Shown here one piece after another: positions 41,001-52,702 of a stretch of DNA of 64,000 nucleotides. The stretch comes from Drosophila pseudoobscura (lineage: Eukaryota; Arthropoda; Insecta; Diptera; Drosophilidae). The stretch lies in assembly GCF_009870125.1 (NCBI RefSeq), contig NC_046681.1:5841001-5905000 (forward strand). Direction: 5' to 3'. How positions within the stretch are numbered: the first letter of the stretch is position 1; the number at the start of each line of letters is the position of its first letter. A model generated the notes under the pieces. It ran no database searches and was not told the DNA's origin. It was given only the letters and a program-made list of their open reading frames with translations. A program made the position numbers and the translations under genes.

Positions 41001-42819
41001 ATTCCAAAAGACGAATTTTTTGAAAATTTTCTATAGAATTTAATATATTCTCTAAAAGAGAATCCAAGTCCCCATTTTCCAAAGAATTTAATATAAATAT
41101 TCTCCAAAATAAAAAGAAAATTTAGCCAAAAGATGGCATTTTTTCATCAAATCTTTACAAGAAAATATTGAATCATATTCCATTGAGCATACTTTGCTTT
41201 TCATATTACATAAATAATTAGAAAAAAATAAAGCCTTTAGGCTTGGATATATAATACGAATACATCAAAAGTACCAATCAAAAACTCTTCAAAAGTGAAC
41301 CAAATTCTAGAGTTTTTCTGTACAAAAGATGATAGAAGAAAACAATCATTAAATCTGTAAAAAATTTTATGATATTTATATATTTCCAAATCGATCATTT
41401 TCCTCGTCGCTTACTTTATTTTTCATTCCAAAAATCTCTAAGAAAAACATCCTTTAGACCAGAGATCATTCCCATAACTTCCATCTCCGAATTCCTGCCC
41501 CTCGTGCCCCATCTCCTTAGTGCCTCTCTCTTTTTTAAATATTAGGCCAAATATCGACGGGCGGCACAATTTTCATTGTGGAGGAGCGTGTCTCTGCTTA
41601 AACTACAATTTAATTTTTCGGCTCGACTTCGTGTCTCCTGTCTCCTGCCCTCTTGTGACATCACGTATACGATACGAACGCCGGCTATCACGTATACGTT
41701 GGGATGCATCTCCTAACAAAAATATCTTTCGACGGGCACTTAATGCTTCAAGGATCCAGATGATGATGCTGCTGCTACAGTGGCAAGTGGCAAAGGCTTA
41801 GACTTTCGACTTCCGCTTGCAACAACAGCAAAACGAAACAAAGAAAATACAGAACACCCGCCTTGGGCGAGGGGGAGACGCGATGAAACGAGTGTCTACT
41901 GCATAATGTTGCATATTGCATTTCGAGACTTTCAGACACTTTTCATCACAAGAACTTCATTCCGAGTGCAGAGCCCCCTTCCGGCTCTTTTTTAAGCATT
42001 GAGACACCCTCCCCCCTTTCTTAAGCATTAAGAGGTACCCTCTGTCTCTTGAATGTATCCCTCTTTGCACCACTCTCTCTCTTGTATTTTGTTTTACTGT
42101 TTTAACCATTGTTTCCTTATGCCTGCGGGGTGTCGCCCTTAAGGTGAGCCATCCATCAGGTGTCTTGACTTGTGTTTTCTTTATAAACTCAATGGCAACA
42201 GCGGATCTCCCTGCGAGAGTCTATTCCCCTCTTCAGTACCATCTTTAACCTGTATCTCCCTCTCTCTCTCTTCCTCTTCTTATAAATAATTCAATTGCCA
42301 TTTTCTTTGGCCTCGTTTTGCACCTCCTTGTAAAATGAAACATATGATGATTTTCAAATGAATTCCAATGAAGCCTTATTTACACCACAAGCCAGACAGA
42401 GAGAGCAAGAGAGTTGGAGGGTGCAAAGAGTGCCTGCTGTATTCATGGTGCAACATGCAACAGGGAGACAGAATAGTCACCAACTCTAGAACATTTTTGT
42501 ATTCTTTTTCAGCTTAGATATGTAAATACCCGAAAAAAAAATTCAAACATGAGGCCCAACCAGAACCATTGAATGATTTGCTCATTGAACCCTTTTCTTT
42601 TTCAATTACAACTCCCTTATCTTGGTACCTTTCCCTTTAAGTGCATTAAAGGGTACCTCATTGTCTAGACACTCAGCTGTATTCCCCCGTTTCTTGTTGC
42701 ATTTGAATTGCCATTCACTTTGTATTCATGACTCCACCACACGTCCCCCTGCTTTCACAGTCTGTCTAGCCCTTCCTTTGTCTACATGCAAGGCATTTTA
42801 TAATGTATGGATTATATTT

Positions 42820-42840
42820 CACACACACACACACACACAC
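42820..42840. repeat. (CA)10 microsatellite
   Basis: Uninterrupted CA dinucleotides, followed by GTGTAC. A shorter CA run occurs at 40452-40467. Confidence 0.9.
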
Positions 42841-43414
42841 GTGTACAACCCTTCGCAGTTCATTCAATTTTTAATAATGGCTAGAAACCATTAGTCCATG
42901 ACATCATTTACACGGCCTTCCCTTCACTTCGCATAAAATATAAAATTCCAATATATAAATATACGAGTATATTGTATGCTGCCACTAATGGTTGCCCAGT
43001 CGCTGCAGCTGTCTAACCCTTCGCTTTATATTTGCAACAAATACATGTATGATAGAAAAAGAATTCGATTGGGGGGAGGTGGTGGCATTCACCATTCAGG
43101 TGCAGTCATGCATAATTTGTGACCAAATAGAGACGACACTTTTTGTGGCTGGAAAAGTGCCAGAAATGTTTTACAAGTCAATTTTATTAAAGTTTTGCAG
43201 ACAATTTTGGAGTGTTTTTTGGCTAAAATTTTCATTGTTCGAAAGTTTGTCTTCTTTTTTTCTTGTTTTCCAATGCACAGAAAACAGGAAAAAACATAAA
43301 AATCCTTCAAATTAAGCCAAAAAAAACCCTACATATCTCTAATCAAAAGGGAAAAATTCTAAATTATTTCCGCTTTGATTTGCATTTACAGCTCCCTCGA
43401 TCAAAAGCTCAGCA

Positions 43415-44419
43415 ATGTTCCGCTTCAATCCCCAATTGAGTCACGGCTGTGCCTTGGCCCTCATCTGCTGTCTGCTGAATCTTCTGATGATGCACCAACC
43501 CACCAATGCGGAGCTCTCGCCCGTCGTTCAAGGTGAGTTCTTCCTCCCCATTCTACCGGACGACCATCCCCCAAATACCGATCCTTCTTTTAGGTGGCGG
43601 GCCCATCAGCAATCTCTACGACAATCTCCTGCAGCGGGAGTATGCCGGACCCGTGGTCTTTCCCAATCACCAGGTGGAGCGCAAGGCCCAGCGCTCTCCT
43701 TCGCTGCGCCTCCGCTTTGGTCGCAGCGATCCGGACATGCTCAATAATATCGTGGAGAAGCGTTGGTTCGGCGACGTCAACCAGAAGCCCATTCGATCGC
43801 CTTCCCTGCGTCTGCGGTTCGGACGCCGCGACCCCACCTTGCCACAGATGCGACGCACCGCCTACGACGATCTTTTGGAGCGTGAACTAACCCTCAACAA
43901 CCAGCAGCAGCAGCAATTGGGAGACGCAGCCGACGATCTCAGTGCCGACTATGATGGCCTTTACGAGCGGGTGGTGCGCAAGCCGCAGCGTCTTCGTTGG
44001 GGTCGCAGTGTGCCCCAGTTTGAGGCAACCAATGGCGATAATGATCAGGTGAAATGATTGAAAAATATATTTGAAATTTCCGGTATTCGAAATGCCCTCT
44101 TTTGCAGCTGTACAACTCTCTGTGGAACTCCGAGAAGATGCGCCGCATGCTGTTGGCCTTGCAGCAGTACGAGGCCGCCCCTGGACACGTTGCAGGCTAT
44201 GCCAACGATGGAGACGACACCGAGGCGCAACTGGATGAAGACACATCGGAGTTCCAGCGCGAGGCACGCAAGCCAATGCGTTTGCGTTGGGGTCGTAGCA
44301 CTGGCAAGGCCCCCGCAACCGAACAGAAGGTGGGAAAACCTCTGAAAAAAGGAATTTGTTCCTCAATAAAGCCCTTTTCTTTTCAGATTGAAACCTCTTC
44401 AATTGCTCCCAAAAATTAA
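43415..44419 (+). CDS. sNPF: Short neuropeptide F precursor (sNPF), four coding exons
   Basis: Secreted prepropeptide of 275 residues, cleaved and amidated in neurons and endocrine cells into RLRF/RLRW-amide peptides that act on the G-protein receptor sNPF-R in feeding, growth and circadian control. Coding exons: 43415-43532, 43594-44048, 44108-44329, 44387-44419, all with GT-AG introns of 57-61 bp. The signal peptide covers roughly residues 10-32. Four amidated peptides are visible, each followed by a Gly-Arg site: AQRSPSLRLRF (71-81), WFGDVNQKPIRSPSLRLRF (97-115), KPQRLRW (169-175) and KPMRLRW (246-252). Their order and sequence match the D. melanogaster peptides. A Gln run lies at 143-147. 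The ATG sits behind the splice acceptor at 43391, so the promoter is in upstream exons. Identification is secure. Confidence 0.97.
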
Positions 44420-44749
44420 ATACTTATCCCAGATATTCATGGCCAAGGCGAAAGGAACTCCAAAGGACAATGGCAAGGACATCAAATGATGGGAAAAGAA
44501 AAGAAAACTAGAAAAAACGGTCGAAATATCCAAAGCCCAAAAAAAACAGTTTTTGAGAGAATTTTTAAATAGAGAGAAAGAGAGTGGAGAGATAGAGAGG
44601 AGGAGGAAAGAGCAGAGTCAATGGCTGAGAAATATATGCATATATTTAACAAACAAAAAAACACATATATAAATTCTATATATATTAAACATATGATTAA
44701 CCCATTAATGTCTAACATTTCGTTTTTGAGCAGCAACAAAAAAACCTAA

Positions 44750-44785
<36 letters not shown>

Positions 44786-45480
44786 CCATGAAACTTTAAC
44801 ACAAGGCGCCGCGCAGGTAAAACAAAAAAAAATATCTACAAGATTATAAACGTTAAAAAAAATTAAAAAATAAATACATATAAATTTTGGGTGGGTTTAT
44901 TTGACAAACTAAATGAAAATATAAATCAGTTCTGTTATTTTATTTCTTATATTTTTAATTGTTTGCCTCGAATCTCCCTAAATTCCTATTATGCTCAATA
45001 AAAACAAAAACAAAACTTTAAAAAAGGATCCCCCAAACAAATTCTAGCCTCAAATGTATATAAAAAAATATAAAAACTTACAAAACACCTTTAAAACTTA
45101 GCGCAAATTTGTTATAAAAACAAAAGAAAAATCTATAAAAATATTTAAAAAATATATAAACATTTAATTTGTCAGTGAACAAATTTTCGATTTAATAAAT
45201 ATTATATGAAAAGGTAAAAAATGTTTGAAAAACATGGAAGAAAGGCCCCCGCGAAAGAAGAATTGAAGGAAAGAAAATATAGATGTATTACTGCAACAAT
45301 TGTTATATTCTGTGTGCTAAAAAAAAGAATTATATATACTATATACATATGTGTGTATGTGTGTATCAACTATTATATTATACGACTATATAAATATACA
45401 TATATATATCGGATGCAATTTTATCAATGTATTTTACTTAAACAAATCCAAACAAACATAAACAAAAACACAATAAAGAT
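44420..45480 (+). other. sNPF: sNPF 3' untranslated region with multiple poly(A) signals
   Basis: After the TAA at 44417-44419 the DNA is very AT-rich. AATAAA occurs at 44749, 44869, 44997, 45194 and 45472, so several 3' ends are possible and I cannot say which is used. A purine run (AGAGAGAAAG…) lies at 44570-44615 and an AT dinucleotide run at 44754-44780. Confidence 0.55.
44754..44780. repeat. (AT)n microsatellite in the sNPF 3' region
   Basis: About 13 AT dinucleotides immediately after an AATAAA. A similar interrupted TA run lies at 45732-45766. Confidence 0.9.
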
Positions 45481-45732
45481 ACAATCGAATGTTGTTTCTG
45501 ACACACATTTTTGTATATTTAATTTACACCATCATTGAAATTATTGTTTAACAAAAACAGCAAACATATAGGAAACAAAAAAAAACACTTTCCCCCACAG
45601 ACAGAGAGCTCAGAGAACGGAGTATATCAGTATATATATATATACCCTTAAATATCATATGAATGTAAATGTAAATAAGAGTAACACACACACACAAAAT
45701 GAACGCGTACATATTTTACTCGATCTATATGC

Positions 45733-45766
<34 letters not shown>

Positions 45767-48700
45767 ATAAATACCTATAATACCTACGGTGAAACTCTGA
45801 AGGAGTCAAAAATTCAAAGTGTTTTTATTTCATTTCGGTGTATTTGGGAGGAAACTATGGGGATTTTGGCTTATACAAAATTATGGAAAACATTTCAGAT
45901 CAGATCTTGCCAGAAGTAGGTTGAAAATAGCTTCGAAAACACCTCTCTCTCTCTGCATGGAGAAACCAAAAGGTAATTCAATAAAATCACTCAATAAATT
46001 GCAAATCGCAACTCCCTAAGGCAGCGATCGGCACGCGCCCATTCGCGAAACGGAACAAAACTGTTATTCTATGGTTCCGATCCCTGTTATACATGTGTGT
46101 GTGAGCGGGAGCGCACTATCCTATGCCCAGAAGATAGGGCCATGCCCTAAAATCACAAAAATCAGCGAAAATTTCTCATGTGTAGCATTACCCCCTTTTC
46201 TGCTGTACAACAACCATCGAAAATATGTTTCCCGAATTGCCTAATATTGTCCCAAAATACAGAAGTGTCATACAACCATAACCTACTACAATACACGCAA
46301 TTGAGTGCATTTTCGTGTCGAATTTCCAATGTCAAATGTCATTAAAAAAAATATAAAACGCGCTCCATTTACAGAAACAGAAGAGAGAGAGAGAAATTTC
46401 AGAACCGCATTTGGAGTTGAAAAGTTAATTACGAAAAACAAACAACAAAATGTTACAGGAGTTTGGGTCTGTGTCAAGGGTTCGCCCCCACAGGTGGAAA
46501 GCACCTGTAAATGTCTCTGTTTGTCTTTGCCCATTTTCATTGCCGGAATGTTGTGGCTCCTTGCCCGCATCTGCCATTTTCATCAGAGTTCCCTGTTGTT
46601 TCTTGTTTGGTTTCTGGCTTAATTCTCTCACATTTGTGGCCGTAATCGTGTTGCAGAGGATACACACTCTTGCTCTGGTGTCATCCGACGCTCTGGGAAT
46701 CCAAGTTGATAATTGTTGGCACTTTTATTGGGTCATTCGAGCAGGTATTGGGCGTTTGCAGCAGGTAAAAGTTGGAAAATGCACTGCAATTGCGCGTTTT
46801 ATTCATGAAAAGTTGTCCCATGAAATTGGTAAGCTCCGAAAGTTGTAATAGGTGTAGTTGTAGGAGTAAATTAGTGGATAATTAACTTTAATTCGTTATA
46901 TATATTCTGTCTAAATAAATGTTACAAAGTTTCAACTATTAATTGGCGGAAAGCAAAGTTTTAAAAATTGTAAAAAATTAATGTAGAAAACTCCCGCCTT
47001 TAAGCATTATTTTCTCCTTTCTATAGATTTTCACGTATTTAAATCTGTAACCACAGCAACCTCCTAATAGCCAAAGATTCCAACAAAATGCGACATAAGA
47101 TCCACACATTTAACTCTTGAAAGTTTGACTTTTCCCTGGCATCCTTTTGCTGCTAATGTCAAAAGTTTTATGGCGACCTGTTTTTAAATGTTCTGTCTAA
47201 ATGTTGTGTCTGTTTTGTTGCACATACGGTATAACGGTATATAGTATGTATGTATGTGTGTGAGATACAGCTTTACATTACTTAGTACTTGGTAAATATT
47301 TATGCAAATAATATGCAATTACAGACATACTTTTAAAACACACATACACAGACATACGCTTGCAAAACGTGGCCTAAAAGCGCTCTGCAAATACACGAAA
47401 GTTTTCCAGGACACACGCATACTCTCAAGCGAGAAAACGGTACAAATGTGTCACACACACACGCGCTACAGCAGGGAGGAAGGAAACTTTGGGAGCCGAA
47501 TGTTTAAATATCCTTAAAAATGCAACGTTTATACAGGAGCTATAGTCAGCTGATTTTGATCACGGACGGATGGAAGGAAATTTCTATATCGGTTGGAAAC
47601 CCCTTCTGTGCTCTTCTTCCATTTATCATTTCAGAATAGTTATACCCTCTATTGAAGGGCATCCAAAAACAAACAAAAAAACAATCTTCAGGCCGCGACA
47701 GAAACAACTTGCGATTAAAAACGCTTGCAAACGCCTTCGGAATTGCTTTGCCTCCCACCGCCTGCCCCCCGAATCCCTGCCCACATGTGCATATGCAAAT
47801 GAAAGAGCAACAACAACAACAAACAATGGTAACAACTGCTTCCGCTTCTGTCTGAGACGCGCACCCCCTACCACCGTCGCCCCCACAAAAACTAATGCAA
47901 AAGTTTTTTTTGGTTTTGCCGAGGATAAGACGACACATGACACTGAAGAAGAACAGCGCGACGGAAGCTTGTCTAGGGAAAAAAATTATTTAAGAGAAAG
48001 ATTTACTTTGAAAAGACAAGGTCTCCAAGAAGGAGACTTTATTACTTAAGAGAAGGTCCCACTCACCGTTATTACATTTATTTTGACTCCTCTTCTTTAT
48101 TATTGTCTTCTCTTTTTGATATTGCAAAATTCATTTGTTGTTCTTTTCACTCTCCAAGGGGGAGCCGATTTCGAGACGAGGTTGCGATGAACAAAGAACG
48201 AAAACGTGAGATTTCGGGACCCGACGACGATTTCCGAATTTTATGGAACGACACAAACGTAACGGTACCAAGAGCACTAGCATACAAAAAAAAACACTGA
48301 TACACTGCACTTTCACACACTTGTCACATTTCCACCTTTTTCCTGCGATATAATAGCATCAGCTTTGATTTCATTAAAATAAGACAAGCCATTAGGGTAG
48401 GACTCCCAGGAAACACGCATATTTTAAGCTGTTGAAGCCCCGAACGAGACAGATCGACATATCCAAACGTAGGCCCTTTTGATCTTCTTAATCTTCTCTC
48501 CGTCTACTACATGGAAGACCTTTTCTGCATTTGCACACACGCACACATATGTACATATGTATACACCCCAAGACCTAGTGCGACCACCGACATAACGGTA
48601 TCTTATTGGTGCTTTTTTGGGAATTTCCAATAATGCATATAATACTTATTGCACTGCACTTTCACATATTTCCGCTTCTTTGTACCCACGATCTGCCTTT

Positions 48701-49471
48701 TTCCTACCATTTTTTGTCATTGCTTCGCCCCCGCACCAGACACATGCACAATTTCTTAGATTTAGCACTTTAATCACAGGAATTTGTATGTTCTTCACTG
48801 CACTACACTATCACAAATTGCAAAACAAATATTAACGCATTGAACGCGTGCAAGCCGAACCGAAAAATTGAAGCTCGCTCATCCATTCTCTCTCCCGCTG
48901 TTTCTATTACATTTATATAGAGAATACCTTTGGACACCTGTTGGTGAGAGTGTGTGGGAGTAATAGAGGCTTAGATGCAGCCAGAGATCTAGACGAGATG
49001 TTTGAAGTGGAGAGCCCTATTGGAAATGACGTTGGTTTTTGAGGAGGAGGGAGAGGGTGCTCATCTTCAGGGTGCGTGTGAGGGTTCAAAGTATAATTCC
49101 ATGTACTACAAACTCAAAAAATTTTCAAAATATGGTAAGGTTTGTACCCACATATCAAAAATATTTTATTGTTTATATGGTAACACACACATTTCTATTG
49201 TTATAAATCTTAGAACTTAACACGGGGTACCGCTTGACTGATAGAACTAAAAAATCATCCGAGAACACATTGGAGATGAGCCCTGCTTCGTTTCGTTTCG
49301 TTTGTTGAATGAAAATGTGCTTAAAATTGAGGTAAGATTGACTTTCATTTTGGGAGGGGGGTAATGGGAAATACTGATACAATGCTAGAGGGTACGTCAT
49401 TTACTATACGATTCGTCAGTTTAAGGAAACACATTAATTGGGGGCACAATTAAAAACTTCGTCATTAAATG
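45481..49471. other. Intergenic DNA between sNPF and barr
   Basis: No supported gene. The 159-codon frame at 47570-48049 and opposing 130-codon minus frame overlap fully and show no domain, so neither is called. Contents include a TA run (45732-45766), a GC-richer patch near 46020-46140, a GTAT/GTGT patch near 47230-47265, and a repeated CACTGCACTTTCACA phrase at 48302-48835. A minus-strand AATAAA (TTTATT at 49165-49170) is a candidate barr poly(A) signal 300 bp past its stop. Confidence 0.5.
48302..48835. repeat. Imperfect duplication around CACTGCACTTTCACA
   Basis: CACTGCACTTTCACAC (near 48303) followed by CATTTCC and CCTTTTTCCTGC recurs near 48653 as CACTGCACTTTCACAT followed by ATTTCCGC and CCTTTTTCCTAC. 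A weaker third copy, CACTGCACTACACTATCACA, starts near 48797. Confidence 0.5.
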
Positions 49472-51825
49472 CTAATCCAGAACTTGCCGGATTTTAAAAT
49501 CCTCTAGATTCTCTTGTGGAATGAGTCGCAGCTTCATGTCGTTGGCCAAATGGAGAACCGCATAGAGGGCCACCGATGGGGACAGAGAATCTTTCATTTT
49601 GGCATTCAACATATCAGGCAACGTTCGGTAGAGCTCCTGGAAGCTGGCGGTACCCTTCGCGTAGCTTTCTTCCTTTGGCACTGGGTGGGAGGGTATCGAT
49701 GCCTCGTCGACAGGACTGAGGAGTTGTTTCTGGATCAGAGAATTGCAGTTTTTCTTGAGATTCTTCATGTCGATCACCTTGGCGCGCCTCGCGAATGGCA
49801 CAATCACTTTGGTGACCTGAAAAATATGACAATATGTGATACTTTAGACACCCTTGGGAATAGCATATCCTCCAATGACCCACCTGCTTCGGTGCACCCT
49901 CATATTCGGTGGCTATCTCCACGATTGTATCCTGACCCACATGCATGCTTTGGCTCTGGCTGGGCATACCCTCACATAAATCCACATTCATCATGTCCAT
50001 GGGATCTTCAATGCCCGCTCCCGACATTCGGTTCATGACAGGATCATCTGTGGTGAAATGTTCGTTGTCAAAGAGCTCTATGTCGGCATCGCCGTGGTGT
50101 GAGCCCCCATCCATATCCATATCGTTGCCCATACCCTCATCCAGGTCGGCTTCACCAAATCTCTGGCTAACTTTAATACTCGGCGCCGAATCGTATTTGA
50201 AAAAGTAATCCGCTTCAAAGTTGAATTTCGTGGGCAGCACCAGCTTTCGGGCATCCCATTTCTTTTGATAGTTGACCTTTCGCTGCTTTATATTGGCATC
50301 GAGGGGCTGAAAGAACTCCTCTTTGAATTTTCCATATTGCACCTCCTTCATGCGTCGCTTGGCGGCCGCTGCCGCCGTTTTCTTTGGTTTGGCAGCAGTC
50401 ACAGCATCCATAGGACCATTCGACTGGGCCAGAGTGGTGCGCGGACGAGTGCGCCTGAATTTCCAATGCGCTGGACCCGCCCAAAACTGTGAGATCTGCT
50501 CCATGGGTCTGTAGGAGTAGTCCAGCCTAGTGACACCATCCACTGGCCTCAAGTCGTCAATGAATTCGGCCGTTTTCCTCAAACGGCGGCAATTGTTGAC
50601 GACCGTCTGCTCCTCGGCGGTGAGTTCTTGCAAATCATTGGATTGTATTTCTAGGATAATGGGAGGACCTGCTTCCATATCCGGCATGGGCTCACACTCA
50701 GCGTTCATATCAAAGGCCACGGATATATCTGTGGGATTCACACCGAAGTCGTCCGCATTGTCCAGCCCCTCATCATCGTCATCATATGTGGGGGCCGCCT
50801 CTGAAATAGATCCCGTCTGGGGCTTGGGATTGGGAGCACTGGTTATCACGTAGCCCGTGTGGAGTGGCCGCAGATTTAGTTTGTCCATATGGTTGTACAG
50901 CTTAGGCAGCCAGTCCGCATTGCACAACTCTTCATTGGTCCATTCCTTGGTGCTAGCACTCAGCGTTTCGCTGTCCATGAGCTCATCCGTCTCCTCCGTC
51001 GAATCCCAGAATTTGTGGGTCGTGCGTAGCCGCATCTCAGAGTCCACGCTGGGCAGAATGTTGTGCATCAGGCGATTAGAGGCATTGATGGAACCCACCG
51101 TCGAATTGAGTTTCCCAAAAACCGCATCCTGCATGGGCACCATGTCCAAACGGGCATTCAACGTTTCCTTGTTCTTTGTCACCGTTGATAAATTCCTTTT
51201 CTGGCGCTTGGGCTTAGGTGCCGCCTGCTGCTGTTGACTGGGAGCCGCATCGCCACCTTCGCCATCACCTGGAGGTCCTTCAGGTAAGCCCTCATCATCC
51301 GCGTCGGCATCGTTTATCTGTTTGTCCGTCAATGTGCGAGCACTCAAGCCCGCCGATATACGCATTGCATCGATGTAGATTGAGTCTACACGCAGGCCGT
51401 AGACCTTGGACGAGGCCTCCAGCGAAGAGCCAGCCATCTGTGAATGTGGAAAAGTAGGTTAGGAACTCTGCAGATTGTCAGTCAGAGGGGCAAAGAGTAA
51501 AACGCACCTTGAAGTTGCTTAGCTTTTTGTGATGGCGATCCATTAGAGTGGCCAGCGAATCAATCAGCGACATATGCCAGGCATTGTCTTTGCTGAGCTT
51601 ATTGCAGTTGTACAGATCCACGCAGGAGCGTATCGTCTCGTTCTCCTCGATGGACTCGAGAGCTGAACTCTTGCGCGTGTCCTGCTGAACCAGCAGCGTT
51701 CGCCGGCGTGCTTCCCGCCGCTCGGCCTCGTCGTCATTGATCACTGTTATGTCCCGGGCCATGCTCTCCCGGTAGCTGCCCACTGCAGATCGACGCAGTG
51801 GCGTCTCCGAGCGAGGCAACGTCAT
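49472..51825 (-). CDS. barr: Barren, condensin complex subunit CAP-H (kleisin), three exons
   Basis: Kleisin subunit of the condensin I complex; bridges the SMC2/SMC4 heads and is needed for chromosome condensation and segregation in mitosis. Read on the minus strand: exon 1 51825-51508 (106 codons), exon 2 51437-49884 (518 codons), exon 3 49816-49472. All introns are GT-AG (70 and 67 bp). The product is 738 residues, close to the D. melanogaster length I recall. The N-terminal kleisin region carries LSNFKMAGSSLEASSKVYGLRVDSIY at the exon 1/2 junction (residues about 102-127). A basic PKPKRQKR patch (about 180-187) could be a nuclear signal. The centre is acidic, and the C-terminal winged-helix region begins near residue 650. 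The start ATG at 51825 is the first in frame. The gene is head to head with lok, 877 bp between start codons. Confidence 0.97.
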
Positions 51826-52702
51826 GATTGCTCGATGCCTCTTTGCTGGTCGATGATTTTACGCGCAAAATTAACGAAAATACCAATGCCTGGGTGTGCG
51901 TAATCACAAGAGGACGCCAAATGCTGTTGTCCGCCTTGCAAGGAGAGAATATAGTTTTTCTATAACAATTTCTATAACTTTTGTTGCTTATTTTTACCAA
52001 TTTCGTTTTGTGTATTTCGTTTGATCGCTGCGTTGGTATTGGTTTACAGTTTCTTTCAAACGACGCCGCAATCTAGGGATGGAGAGTGAGTGCTTAACAT
52101 TTCAGGGCTGGAAATCCACATTCACACGCTCAGGGCTGGCATAATTAATAAACGAAATTCATGAATTAAAAATTCCTCATTACCGTAAAGCAAGTAAGAA
52201 ATAAAACAAATTAATTTTTCTTACCAATTAAATTTATTGATCTATACAAATTAAATATCAAAAATTATAATCATGTGCATTGTCAGAACATTTCCAAAGT
52301 TCTATCGATAGTTTCGATCAATTGTGAAAGACATCGATACGATACTTATATTTGTTACGTCTGCAGCCCTGAATGGCGGCAAATCACACACACACACAAC
52401 CACAAACTTGCAGATCGTCGTCGGGCGCACTTTCAATGTCGTTTTTGTTGATACTTATCGTTGTTTTTGTATGAAAAAGTTAAAATATTAGTTAATTCAT
52501 TAATTAAAATCCAAATAAATGTTTAAAAATCGTATAAAGCAGTGCCTTCCAATTCGAAGCTGTGTCTGATTCTTATTTTTTTTTATCAAATAGTTTTGCG
52601 TGTGCTTGTGTGTGTGAGAGTAGCAGGGATAACAGAACATTTCCCATTTGCGCAGTTTATTCCAAGAAACCTGCGACCAAAAGGAGAATTTCGCTTGAAA
52701 TA
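51826..52702. promoter_or_regulatory. Shared barr/lok bidirectional promoter region
   Basis: The 877 bp between the divergent start codons contains a perfect DRE (52303-52310) and a second close ATCGATAC at 52333-52340. There are also repeated CAGGGCTGG phrases near 52113 and 52129, and an inverted CAGCCCTGA near 52365. Both genes are proliferation-linked, which fits DRE/DREF control. Exact start sites are not visible. Confidence 0.55.
52303..52310. promoter_or_regulatory. DRE box TATCGATA
   Basis: Exact palindromic DNA-replication-related element, bound by DREF (and overlapping BEAF-32 sites) at promoters of proliferation genes. It lies 393 bp from the lok ATG and 478 bp from the barr ATG. 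Confidence 0.7.

Larger units (their letters stand above)
35089..43391. other. Non-coding DNA upstream of the sNPF coding exon; ends at a 3' splice site
   Basis: The 180-codon minus frame at 36957-37499 and the Leu-rich minus frame at 37750-38106 come from T-rich and CAG/AAG-rich DNA and are not called. The segment holds a purine repeat (37860-38065), a TG-rich patch (38940-39060), CA runs (40452-40467, 42820-42840) and AT-rich blocks (39980-40160). It ends at 43391 with TTTGCATTTACAG, a good splice acceptor 23 bp before the sNPF start codon. Confidence 0.5.

Noticed and set aside
47570..48049. 159-codon plus-strand frame between sNPF and barr
   Set aside because: A fully overlapping minus frame of similar length and no family resemblance; insufficient support.
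52562..52702. Upstream N-terminal extension of lok
   Set aside because: Frame is open but contains no ATG; MARDG at 52703 matches the known start.
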